A stretch of DNA of 64,000 nt from contig JAEPRB010000019.1 of the NCBI GenBank assembly GCA_016758965.1, positions 186,001 to 250,000 on the forward strand, written 5' to 3'. The stretch's first letter is position 1; the number at the start of each line of letters is the position of its first letter. A program made the position numbers and the translations under genes. The notes beneath the pieces are model-generated. The model had not been told where the DNA came from. It made no database searches and saw only the letters and a list, made by a program, of their open reading frames with translations. Below, one piece after another: positions 49,976-60,946 of the stretch. The stretch comes from Circinella minor. Its lineage: Eukaryota; Mucoromycota; Mucoromycetes; Mucorales; Lichtheimiaceae.

Positions 49976-52116
49976 GATCTTACAAACAGTTTTTTTTATT
50001 AGCTTATCTTGACGGTGAAAATCATATTTAAGAATGTAGATTGTTTGGAAGACTTATTTCATAAATCTTATTTTTAAGGGGTAGCAGTATACTCACGTTC
50101 CCCTCTATTTTTTAGCCGATCCATCTTTACTATCTACTGTTTCTATATCTGCTTATAATAACCTAAATGATATACTATTAATTACTTAGTTTACTAGATA
50201 GTATCATTAGTGATTTATCTCCTTACTGTGCTGTTGAATATTTCAAAGTTTTTTTTTTTTTTTTTTTTTTTTTTTCTTGCTTCGGTTGATTAAAAATTGA
50301 ATAAAAATGTCCAATGCATGTTTCAAAGTAAAGTAAAAAAAAATGAAATTAATTTTTTTTAATATAAGTTCTGAATATAGTTTCAACAAAGAACATTAAA
50401 GCTATAGCATAATCACCTTCTAGTCTTATTCTGATTTTATAAAAGAAACTCTGAATTCATAATAATAATAAGGCTCTCAATGTTGTTATTGCTACACGAA
50501 AACAATTTTATATTCGAACATGACGTCTAATAAGATACTATATATATTCAAAGAACAAAAAAAAATCGAAGTAGAAAGATAGGGAGGAAAGAACGGGTGT
50601 AAAATAAGGAGGAGTTGACTGAAAAAGTAGGTCTGAAGATAGAATATTAATCTAGGATTTACTTCCCTCCTGCGTATTCCCGGCTTGTAATCAATGTACG
50701 TAGCTGTTATTTTTTTCCCTTTCAAAAAATTGTAAAAAATTGTATTAATAAATAATAATATAAATATGTTCAAAGAAAAAATGTGTATTTAACTACAATA
50801 TCGTTGACATATATAATATAACGGAAACCTATAACTATGATGAATGAATGATATTTATATAAATAAAATAATATTCTTTGAAGTTTATTTGTCAATAAAT
50901 TCTCCTTTTCCTTTACTCCTGAAAATATAAAATATATGTAGTAGTGATTTCGACTACATTTATACTAGTGATAGCTCGATGTCACATCTCAGTTTCTTTT
51001 AGTAAAAATTAAAGATGATCATTAACCTATCTTTTGTGTAATAAATCACATAAAAGGATACATATTGCTTTTGGTAATATGAAACTATATATATATATAT
51101 ATATATATTTTTGCTTGAGATATATATAGCTGTTAAGTTTAATCCATTCCGATGGCCAAAAAGATCATCAACATAATATAGTGACTTTTTCACTAGATTA
51201 AAGCTCTTGGAGCAAAAAAGTCTCTAACCATATTTCCAATAAAAATTACTACTTAACGTGAATTTATATTATACAGATGTAGTTTTGTGATATATGCTAT
51301 CGTTAAGTTTTTAATCTGGGGTGTTAATGATGGTTGGCAATTTAGGTTGGGTTAACCAAAATATTATATTTAAAATTTAATTGAGTAGAATAGAATATCG
51401 GAAAATCCAAAATGGAAGAAAGAGGCTAAGAGTTAGATTCTTACAAAGAAAATAAATGATTGATTGTGGGAGCTTATTTTGGACTTATATTATGCCAAAC
51501 CACAAAAGAGAAAATATCACTTGGAAAATGAGTTGGATTAATTATCCAAAAAGTGGATATAAAAGTATTTTATTATGAAAAATATAAAGATAAAAAGCTA
51601 AGCTAAAACTCTTTGATCAACCCGATCCTATTTATACTATTTACTATAATGTTTGATAATAATAATTATTTTATTTTACTTTTGACTGAAAACACGATGG
51701 CTGTCTATGAAATCATCGTCAAGATGGGGAGGTTCATTTAAACGAAAATCGCGTTAAGAGATCAAGGTACGTTGAGTTTATTATGTAATTAATTGTTTGA
51801 GAGCTGTCTCGTTTGTTGGTTGAAGTACACCTTTTTAAAGAATATTGATAATAAACGGAGGGCCTAATAACAACAATTGCTACATCATCACTGTCCAAAT
51901 ACAACTCACTCCCATAATAGCTCGGATTACTATAATGTAAGCACTACCTATAATATGATAAAACGATAAATAAATAAAGTGAATTATAGACATTCATTGC
52001 TTATGTAATCAACGACAATTAAATAATATAAATATAAGGAATTCATCATTACATTTAAATTACAATAATATTTGCCACTAAATACTACAACATCCAAAGT
52101 TTCTTAACAACAAGCT
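49976..52116. other. Spacer, no gene recognised
   Basis: About 2.1 kb of AT-rich DNA with an oligo-T tract at about 50250-50275 (followed by CTTGCTTCGG) and a TA repeat near 51088-51108. No gene. Confidence 0.4.
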
Positions 52117-52575
52117 ATGAAGGATTGTTTTTTTATATTGTTTAGTTATCTGAATGCCATAATGACAAAGTATAAATTTGGTTTTATTTTACATTATACC
52201 ATAATAATGAGTATGTTGAAAGAATTATTTTTCATCATGGTACCAAAATTTATAGGAATGTTTATTGTTCCAAGTGGTGCTTCTATAAGTAAATTAGTTA
52301 TGACTCTTGATGGTATTGGTGGTGTATTTAAAAATATTGAGCCAATCACAAGCTCCTGTCTTATTATTATATCTACTACTAGTAAATCTATGTTCTCTTT
52401 CTCCTGTACGTATGAGTTCAAAAAAAAATTACGTACACAAGACACAACCATGACAGTTATTTTCAACACTGTTGCTCTGTCCCGTAATACAGGATTTTGC
52501 TTTCGATCACGCCCACGAACATCTACGAGCTTTTTTTTCACGATCTCTCACAAAATTATTTTAGTTCGCTCATGA
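52117..52575. other. Ambiguous coding-like segment, perhaps transposon remnant
   Basis: Both strands are open here: 152 codons from an ATG on plus, and about 115 codons on minus without an ATG. The minus reading (with GRDRKQNPVLRDRATVLKIT) looks more protein-like. The 3' part on plus overlaps one arm of a local inverted repeat. No family was recognised, so I assign no gene. Confidence 0.25.
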
Positions 52576-52698
52576 AATTATTGATGTAAAATAAAAAAAA
52601 CCACAAGCGTAGTCGAAAATTCCCTAAAATTCAAAGGCCGAGCATGCTCGTAGATGAAAAATCTCTGTTCGTGGGCGTGATCGAAAGCAAAATCCTGT
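52489..52698. repeat. Inverted repeat with 42-53 bp arms
   Basis: Arms at 52489-52530 and 52646-52698 are reverse complements, sharing ACAGGATTTTGCTTTCGATC and CACGCCCACGAAC. The second arm carries an 11-nt insertion. The spacer is about 115 bp. It probably derives from a transposon terminus or an inverted partial duplication. Confidence 0.75.
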
Positions 52699-52888
52699 TA
52701 TATAATTTTTTATTATAGTGTAATTGCTGACTGAATACCATCATTATTCTTGTTTTTAATTCAAGTTCTTTTATTTATTCTATCTTCCTTCAGAATTACT
52801 ATCATTATCATTATTATTACTGCACTCATCACCTTTGACTCTCATTAAAGTAGTAGAAAATACGTACTCTAAAAAAAATTATGTATAA

Positions 52889-52896
52889 TTTCTAAA
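52889..52896. repeat. 8-bp target-site duplication, left
   Basis: TTTCTAAA, repeated exactly at 54082-54089, directly abutting the ends of the inverted-repeat element. Confidence 0.8.
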
Positions 52897-54081
52897 GAGA
52901 ATTACTACGGGCGCAGCAAAAGTCCGACTACGGGCGCAGCATAGAGGGGGCATGTTAGGGTCGTTATGGCACGCTGCGCCCGTAGTCTGACTTCAATCTT
53001 TGATTCATTAAAAACCACCCTCACTTGAACAATTACTTCTATCTTTTTCATTGCTTTGGATTTTTTTTGAATATAATGCTTAATGAGTATGTTTTTAAAT
53101 AAAGTCATCTTTGTCATTTTTATAAATACCTTTTATAATACATAAAGTATAGAACTTTATTATATTATAGATCAATGAACATGTGGTACGTAGACCATTT
53201 AATACGATTAGGTATATAAAGAGATGATAGATTGTCCAAAACAAGAATGTATTAAGCTTGTAATTATATACATTAGTGATATAAGGATATTTTCGTGTTG
53301 TGGATAGCATTAACATAAAGACAATGTAAAATAATAGGAGGTACTATGAAAATAAGAAATAATGATAGTGTAATATAATAAAAGATAATATAAAAACAAG
53401 GAGTTATAAAAATATAAGATAATCAAAATATTGAAAGTTAATAAAAAATCAGTATAGGTATACATTAAGTTCGTCTTGTATTTTCTGATAAACGTTTGGC
53501 CCAAACTTTTGACTATCATACACATTCTTTACTATGTCTTTTATACAAAGTATTGTCACTATCTATCTAAATCAATCAAATCTCACATTCTGGGATCAGG
53601 TATATGTTGGATAACCTGTGTCATAGATAATATCGGTGCAGTGTCTGAAGCAACAACTATTTTTTTTGAGTGAATGAGTTAAACATATATTATCTTTACC
53701 AATTGCTTACTGAATTATAGAATACAATTACATGTAGAATATCATTTGTTGTATACCATAATCATTATCAGATATTTAACACAAATTTAAAAATTTTACT
53801 TTGGAATCATCAACATTTTTTCTTCCTCACTGTTATTTGTAGTCTTTGTTGTTTTCATATTCAGGCTGCTTTTTTAATTCCTACTTTATTACTATTTCTA
53901 CTCTTATAGAGCATAACTAACACCTATAGAAAAAGCAAATTATTATGCCTACTTAATAGCAAAGGTAATTGTTCAAGTGAGGATGGTTTTTAATGGATCA
54001 AAGATTAAAGTCAGACTACGGGCGCAGCGTGCCATAACGATCCTAACATGCCCCCTCCATGCTGCGCCCGTAGTAATTCTC
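52897..54081. mobile_element. 1185-bp long-TIR DNA transposon (non-autonomous)
   Basis: Left inverted repeat 52897-53036 (140 bp), right 53965-54081 (117 bp). The length difference equals a 23-bp tandem duplication in the left arm that includes an extra CTACGGGCGCAGC. Each arm begins GAGAATTACTACGGGCGCAG and contains its own GC-rich hairpin: CTACGGGCGCAGC and its reverse complement, about 32 nt apart, at 52928-52985 and 54016-54073. Perfect 8-bp direct repeats flank it. The 930-bp interior has only short frames, none like a transposase. Eight-bp duplications fit hAT or Merlin types; the class is inferred. Confidence 0.85.
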
Positions 54082-54089
54082 TTTCTAAA
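54082..54089. repeat. 8-bp target-site duplication, right
   Basis: TTTCTAAA; see 52889-52896. Confidence 0.8.
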
Positions 54090-55292
54090 ATAACCCCCCG
54101 AGCATTCCATTACCACATAAAAAAACTGATTTCAATTGGATGCCATTTGCTGCGCAAATTATACTACGTACTGTATAAAAATCCCAACTTTTTGTAACAG
54201 AAAAGGGATCATCATTTACTTTACTCGATTTTGACGATAACATAAAAGGCCCTTTTTGATTAATCAATACTGTCAATAACCAGGTTGTTTTATTATACAA
54301 AAAAAATTATTCACTGCTCCTTCACAAATACAATTGAAGTCGATTAGAGATTTCAGCACTTTTTCATAAATTCATTTTTTATACTTCATTGTTTAAAGTA
54401 TCCTTTTTTACATAAGTTTGCAATAAGCGATATTATTGTTGGCGCTCACTACTACGTACGTACTTAAAGTGTTATATATAATCCATAAAACATCCACCGA
54501 ACAAACTTCAAACTACCCGTTACGTACAATAGCTAAATGACATATAGTCAGATCAAGGCACCACTGACATAAAGCTAGACTGGAAATAAGTAAATGATGC
54601 TCTTTTTAATACGTATCATTCTTTTTTTTTTTATATCAAATATCAATCTTTACTTTCCTCGATAACTGACCCGTAGCCCTCTTATCGTAGATCATTGCGG
54701 TACATTTGTAATCTAGAACAGTAAAAAATGCCAAAAAAAGTACGTAGAAAAAGTGAATGACCATTTTTATTTCCAAGTCATGCTGGCATTCTATATTACT
54801 GTTTGTCGTTATAAACCTTCCCCAAATACTATAATAATGGTCATCATTCCAATTTGATAAGTGTTTAAATCATCATGATTGTCATTATTCTCAGCTAAAT
54901 GTTACGAAGATTAGTACAACTTAGATGAGAGTCACGTTCAACTAAAACGATTATAATATTAGTAGCTAAAGGAGATTAATATGATACTATAAAATATAAG
55001 AACTTGTCGTTATAAAGGGATGGGATTATACACTTTATTAATAATATTACAAAGTTTTAAACTCGGTATAATTTTATTATTATTATTTGCTTTAGTATCA
55101 TTGTTATGAAAATATTTACATCAATCATATCGTTCATTATCGGAAGGGGAAAAAAGGAAGAGGGGAAAGTTTAGATGTACTAATACGAAATAATTATAAA
55201 TGTCGGGCTGAATTATGACTATGTCCTTCTACACATATGTCAATGTTACTTAATGATGTGTAGTAGTTTTTCTTTATACGTAGTATAGTTTA
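54090..55292. other. Spacer, no gene recognised
   Basis: AT-rich. A minus-strand open stretch of about 70 codons abuts the transposon (54085-54300) but has no ATG at its start and no recognisable family. Confidence 0.4.
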
Positions 55293-55616
55293 CTAATGTT
55301 CGTCCTTTTCATTCTCGTCCTTTTCATTTTCATCTTTTTCATTTTCATCTTTTTCATTTTCATCTTTTTCATTTTCATCTTTTTCATCCTCGTCTTTTTC
55401 GTTTTCATCGGGCTCATCATGAGCTTTTCGCTTGGAAATGGTCATTGTGGCACCTGTTCCGGAAGCCGATTGTTTTTGAATTTTGCTCCCATGAATAGAT
55501 GACCCCGTAGTATCCACATATCCATCTTGTGCAGAAGGATTCACTGGGAGAGCAGAAGCCATCGTAAACAATGATAAAGAAAATGTTAAGATTGATAAGG
55601 AAATAAGACGATGCAT
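55293..55616 (-). CDS. Small secreted protein with Lys-Arg site and ENEKDE repeats
   Basis: 107 aa, single exon. The signal peptide ends at about residue 23 (core LTFSLSLFTMASA, followed by LPVNP). A neutral Ser/Gly/Thr segment follows, then a Lys-Arg (TISKRK), the motif AHDEPDE and about six tandem copies of a hexapeptide ENEKDE running to the C-terminus. Order and motifs match the 111-aa protein at 49.4 kb, but the repeat unit differs and there are no introns. Probably exported and perhaps cleaved by a Kex2-like protease. Function unknown. Confidence 0.7.
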   Translation of the reverse strand: MHRLISLSILTFSLSLFTMASALPVNPSAQDGYVDTTGSSIHGSKIQKQSASGTGATMTISKRKAHDEPDENEKDEDEKDENEKDENEKDENEKDENEKDENEKDEH

Positions 55617-55700
55617 TATAATGTTCTTTTGATGGGAGAGATTATAAGTATGAAGGGAAAAAAAATAAAGAAAAAAAAAAACCAGACGAGAATTCCCTTG

Positions 55701-55708
55701 CTTTTATA
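55701..55708 (-). promoter_or_regulatory. TATA box of 107-aa secreted protein gene
   Basis: TATAAAAG on the minus strand about 85-92 bp upstream of the start codon. Confidence 0.5.
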
Positions 55709-57005
55709 CTAATACCAATCATCCCTTAACACCACTATCCCTACGATGGATATATATTTTCAATAGAACAACACTAGGCCAATAAGAAATATTTCCCGTC
55801 AACTAGAAAGAATCTCAAGACGTTCTATTATATTTCAAATTCCTTTATAATCAAGGGGTTCTGCTTAGAAATGGTTTCTTCAAGGTGTTAGATTCATTAA
55901 ATGTCAATTGAATTTATAAGGAGATTGTAACTTTATCCTTGGTCACGATTAGATATTATTCATACATTACGTACATGTCGGGTACTCAGTTATAATATCC
56001 ATATTATTATGATATAATATACGTCGAGTGGGTTACTTTGTATTAATGACAATAGCTTTGTGATGACCATGACAATAAATAGAAAAAAACGTTTGATTTA
56101 TGGTACGATACCATGTTGTAGATACAGCTGTTTTTAATTCAGTAAGACATTTGACTATATAGAGTAAAAATAACGATTAAAATACTTTACTTACAACGTA
56201 ACAGTGCTCTAAGATGATGGTAAACTAATCACAAATCATTTAGAAGAAGGATACAGTAAGATTTTGAAGATTGAAACTTCTCCTTGTCATTTTTTACAAG
56301 GGGGGGGGCCGATTACTTTATCGAAATCAAAAACATGCACTATTGAATGAGCTTATGCATCAAGTAACGTCCCGCATCATCATGGTATGAGAAAGTTTTA
56401 TACAAAATACGTAGTCTATGTCTTTTCCTATACATATTATGCAGCTTTTTCTTTCCGCTGATAGGCTATACGGATTTATATTATACCATGTTTATAACAA
56501 GGTTCAACTCTTCAACTTTTCTCCTTGTGATGGGAACGCCCTTGAATTCTCGTTTTCTTTTTAATTATTCTTTAGATCTCCCTACTGCAAAGAAACGCAC
56601 AGGGTGTATCACAGTTAATGTTGCTAAATTCTTAACTGTGTGTATTTCATGCGGCGATTTTGTATCCCTGCAGTACAATTTATGTATTATTGTTATCATA
56701 CGTGTAGTAAACAAAAAATCTCCTCGATAAAAAGAGGAGGAATAGATAACAGCACATTTTACTTACCCCTTCCTATATTCGAATATTCAGAACAATATTA
56801 TTTTTTATAGTAAAATCCAACATTACAGTAATACCAACCAACCAAGCGTGTCTTTAATATTCACATATATTAATAGAGGATATCATTGCCAGTAATAAAA
56901 TTTCAATACAAATTGTTATCCACCTGATTTATTCAAGTAAACATATGAAGAGAATCAACAGGTTAGGCAGTTATAGTAATTAACAGGAGGTTAATGTTCA
57001 ATCAC
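55709..57005. other. Spacer, no gene supported
   Basis: AT-rich with a G9 run near 56301-56309. An 80-codon plus-strand frame from an ATG at 56488 has mixed composition but no recognisable family; I do not call it. Confidence 0.4.
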
Positions 57006-57197
57006 CTAGTAGGAGTAAAATCCTTGTTGGACCTTTGACATATGTCGAACTAAATAAAAAAAACGCCACTTTGCATATTTTGGAAATTGTATCGACTGCA
57101 GAAACCGATGTTTATCGTATGATGATAATGCTATAGGACTAGTTTGAACAAATCGAATCAGAAAATTGAAAATGTAGTCTTTCGGCAAACATAGCAT
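57006..57197 (-). CDS. Hypothetical 63-aa open frame
   Basis: ATG at 57197; contains LPKDYIFNFLIRFVQTSP and a C-terminal KWRFFYLVRHMSKVQQGFYS stretch, basic and aromatic. It lies 166 bp after the EF3 stop codon on the same strand. Composition looks more protein-like than most frames here, but I recognise no family and see no promoter. Could be an exon remnant. Confidence 0.2.
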   Translation of the reverse strand: MLCLPKDYIFNFLIRFVQTSPIALSSYDKHRFLQSIQFPKYAKWRFFYLVRHMSKVQQGFYSY

Positions 57198-57363
57198 CAA
57201 TCGTCATTATCCATAAAATAAGGAAAACATAAAATAGCAAAATACAATCAAAAACGATTTATTATTTAGGAAATCAATTTTTAACAAAGAAAAATGAAAA
57301 GTTATAGAAATATAAAATAAATTAAAGAATATATACAAAGTGTGTTGTTGTTTCTCTTCTTTT

Positions 57364-60300
57364 TTACCAGTCTTCTTCATCAGAAAAGACCTCTTCACCC
57401 CGTTTTCTTCGTTCCATTCGCTCTTTCTTCTTTTTACGTAATTCTTTGGAACTCAATTTTTCCTTCTTCTTGACAGCCTTTATAGTATTTCCTTGAGCAT
57501 CCACTTGATCTTCTTGTTCCTCCTCCTTAATCACAGTAGATCCTTGACCAGATACCCAATTATGACCGGATGCAACAAGTTCACCATCATCCACCTTCCA
57601 CACTTCTTGACAAAGTGCTTCTGAAAATTCCCGATTGTGAGTAACAATCACGACACCACCACCATACTCACGAATAGCGTTTGCCAAAGCACCCAATGAT
57701 TCACGATCTAAATAGTTGGTAGGTTCATCCAAAACAAGCATATGAGGTCGATTCCACATGGCAGCACCAATAACTAGTTTAACTTTTTGACCACCTGATA
57801 GACCACGAATACGACTATGAGTTGCAAATTCAGGTTCCAATCCCACTTCGGTCAAATGTTTCTCAATTTCCTTGGCCGTCAGCGGACGATTCAAACCCAT
57901 CTTGTGTGCTTCTTGTGCGTCGACTTCGGCAATCTTTTTACCAAAACCCATGGCTTCAAGTCGATTTCTTGGAATCCAAGTGTTTTCAATAGATGATTTA
58001 CCAAGCCAATGAACTTCGTATTCATAACTTTGTTTGAGTTTACGTCGTCCGACAATTTCTTCTACCACACGCTTTTCACCTTCAATAACAAAAGCTTGTG
58101 ACATTTGTTTTTGTTCTTCTTCGGTGACAACGCGATCAACTTTTTCAAGTTCTTCACGATCTTCACCAGTTGCATATCGCCATTGAATATATTCATTAGG
58201 AGTGATATCCAAGTGCTTTTCAATATGATGAAAAGCATGCTGAGCAACATAGGCAATACGCAAGTTGGGGTGTTTCCAGACAGTGCCAGTGTCAGGTTCA
58301 ATTTCACCAGTCAGAAGCTTAATTAAAGTTGATTTACCTTTTAGAAAAAAATCATAGTAGAAAAAAGTGAATAAAAAATTGACCTTTTTATACATTGTTT
58401 TGTTAATTATTATGTAAAAAAAAAACTAATTTACCTGCACCGTTTGGACCGATGACAGCAACACGTGAAGCAAGCGAGCACTGCATTGTAATGTGCTTGA
58501 GTTGTTTACGAGAACTACCGGGATATTGGAAATCCACATCTTTCATCTTGAGAATCGCACGTTCCTTGGTTTTAACACCTTCCAAGTAGCCCGGTTCTGG
58601 GAATCTGAAGGTGATTTGTGCGGCGTCCAATGAATAATACGATTGAGCACGTGGGACTTTCTTGACAAATTCAGACAAATTACCTTTGTAACGCTTGAGT
58701 TTGTAATTGCCTTCATAATGAATAATATCAGAACATACGTGATCTAAAAAGCCAGAGTCGTGAGATACAATAATGGAGGTGACATGTTTGAGACCCAAGA
58801 GGTAATTTTCCAACCATGCGACATTGACAACGTCCAAATGATTTGTTGGTTCATCAAGTAACAAAATATCAGCATTCATAAGCATAGCACGCGCCAATGC
58901 CAACTTCATCTTCCAACCACCAGAAAGTGAACCAATATTTTGAAACTTAACCATATCTTCAGTAAAACCATAATCGCGCAAAATCTTGGCAATTTCATCC
59001 TTATTACTATATTCAACACCCTTCGATTGAGCAATAAAATCAACCAACCCTGTATCCGCTTGAGATCCATCAATATCATGTTCGACATAAACCGTCTTGA
59101 GTACTGATTTGGGTGGGAAACCATCCAATTGTTCATTAGCAATAGCACGCATAAGGGTGGATTTACCGCATCCATTAGCACCACACAAACCATAACGGCG
59201 ACCACGCTTGAGTTTCAATGCAGTCCGGTTTAATAGAATCTTGGCACCGTAAGCAAGTGAGAATTCACAGTTACATAATTCTTCACCCTCATCATCTTCT
59301 TCTTCTTCACCCGCATTTACATGAACGGCTTCTTCACAATGAGATAATGCAGCTAGTGCAAGTTTTTCAGCCTCCTTTTCTTGTTCTTCGCCCCACTCAC
59401 CGGATTCACGACCAGAAACAAGTAGCCACGTAGAAGCATGTGGAGCAATTGCATCTACCCATGATTTCTTACTGAAATCCTTGGCTAAAGATAATGCTAC
59501 AGCTAGTTCAACCATATACTTGCGAACAGGAGCCCAAAAGCCTTCGAGTTTAGTTGGCATTAAATGATCCAAAGTCTTGGTGACCTTTTCATTCTTTTCA
59601 GCGATACTTAAGACTGTTTGATCGGCACCACCCACACGTTTTAATGTAGCTAAAGCTTTTTCTACTTGACTACGACATTCTGGATCGGCCACGACATCTT
59701 GAACATGATCCAAAGCAGGTAAAAGAACAGGTAAAAAGGGAGCAGCTACATCTGGATCATCGACCAATTTACACATGTTATCAATAATAACGGCAGACTT
59801 GCGCTTGATGGCAGTTTGTCGTTCACGTAGACCACGACCCAATAAGGGTACCATGAGAGCGAGTGTGGCAGCGTCAACTTCTTGAACAAAAGTAGTTGCA
59901 CCTAGCTGATGGATGGTTTCTGGTACATTATCTGGATGATTAATGCAATTGATCACGGCGGGAATAAACCGCTCGATATCCTTGTTATCCAAAAGTTCAC
60001 AGCAGGTGCCCATACACTTTGTAGCAGCTTTTTTGACTTCAGCCTTAGTATCCCACATACAATCAGAAACAACAGGAATAATATCAGGGATACATGCCAA
60101 CAATTGCATAGGGTTCTTGGTTGTCAATTCTTCAATGATTTTCAAGGAAAGCATCTTGGTAGGCCACTTACGAGAGTTTTCAAGACCATCAAAACAGATA
60201 TGAAGAATAAGACGTGTGGCAGTTGGATTGATATGTGTAACCAATTTGATTGCCAATTGAGCAGCCATGTCCCTAGTCTTTTGTTGTTTATCACCTTGTA

Positions 60301-60709
60301 AATCCAAAAGAGGAGCAATAAATGTGACCAGATGAGGTTCAAGTTGACCATGAAGGATAATGTTAGAATCAATCAAACAGTTGATAGTTTCCATGGCAGC
60401 AAGAACCTGCGGAGACTTGATCTTCTTAGCAAATATTTCTGACGAAATAGCACTATCCAAGTGACATGTCTTGAGTGCGCGCACACCATAGTTGTCAGTA
60501 TATTCTGCTGCTTGACGAGCTAAAGCTTGTCTTTCTTCATCCGTTTGTGCAGCAAATAATTTTTTAAGCACGTCCTTGGCATCAGAAGCTTCTTTTTCGC
60601 CAATGCGGATGCGTTTAGTTTTCATGAATTGTGCAAGATTACGAAGTTTGCTTTCATCAGCTGCAGCCGCAGCACCAGTAGCTGTGCTCGTACCAGGTAA
60701 AAATGACAT
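57364..60709 (-). CDS. TEF3: Translation elongation factor 3 (eEF3)
   Basis: Ribosomal ATPase characteristic of fungi that helps release deacylated tRNA from the E site. Exons 58435-60709 and 57364-58337 give 1082 aa, slightly above the usual 1045-1055, mostly because of an Ala/Thr-rich N-terminus and an acidic C-terminus. HEAT repeats occupy roughly residues 50-380. ABC1 has Walker A GANGCGKST near 506, signature LSGGWKMKLA near 597 and LLLDEPTNHLD near 612. ABC2 has GPNGAGKST near 754, an inserted chromodomain-like segment (YEVHWLGKSSIENTWIPRNR) around 860-890, LSGGQKVKL near 937 and LVLDEPTNYLD. The tail is Lys/Arg-rich. The only intron (97 nt) interrupts the Gly codon of the second Walker A. 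Confidence 0.96.
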
Positions 60710-60946
60710 TACAGTTGTTGTAGGAAGAAAGAAAAACTTTTGAATTGATTGACTTTAACTTTTTTTTTTTTGAATCAGGGGTTTTTTCATTTTTTCAAAT
60801 AGAACAGAAACAATTTTTGAACATGAAACCCTTGTTATGCATAAACACTACTTTAAGTTCCTATATGTGCCTGGTAAAAATGATTATCCATCAACAAAAA
60901 AAAGCAGAGAAATAACATAAAGGGATTATATAGAAAAAGGCAAAAA

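Noticed and set aside
54085..54300. Open stretch next to the 1185-bp transposon, possibly a gene split by it
   Set aside because: Removing the transposon and one target duplication does not give an open frame across the junction, and the stretch has no ATG start.
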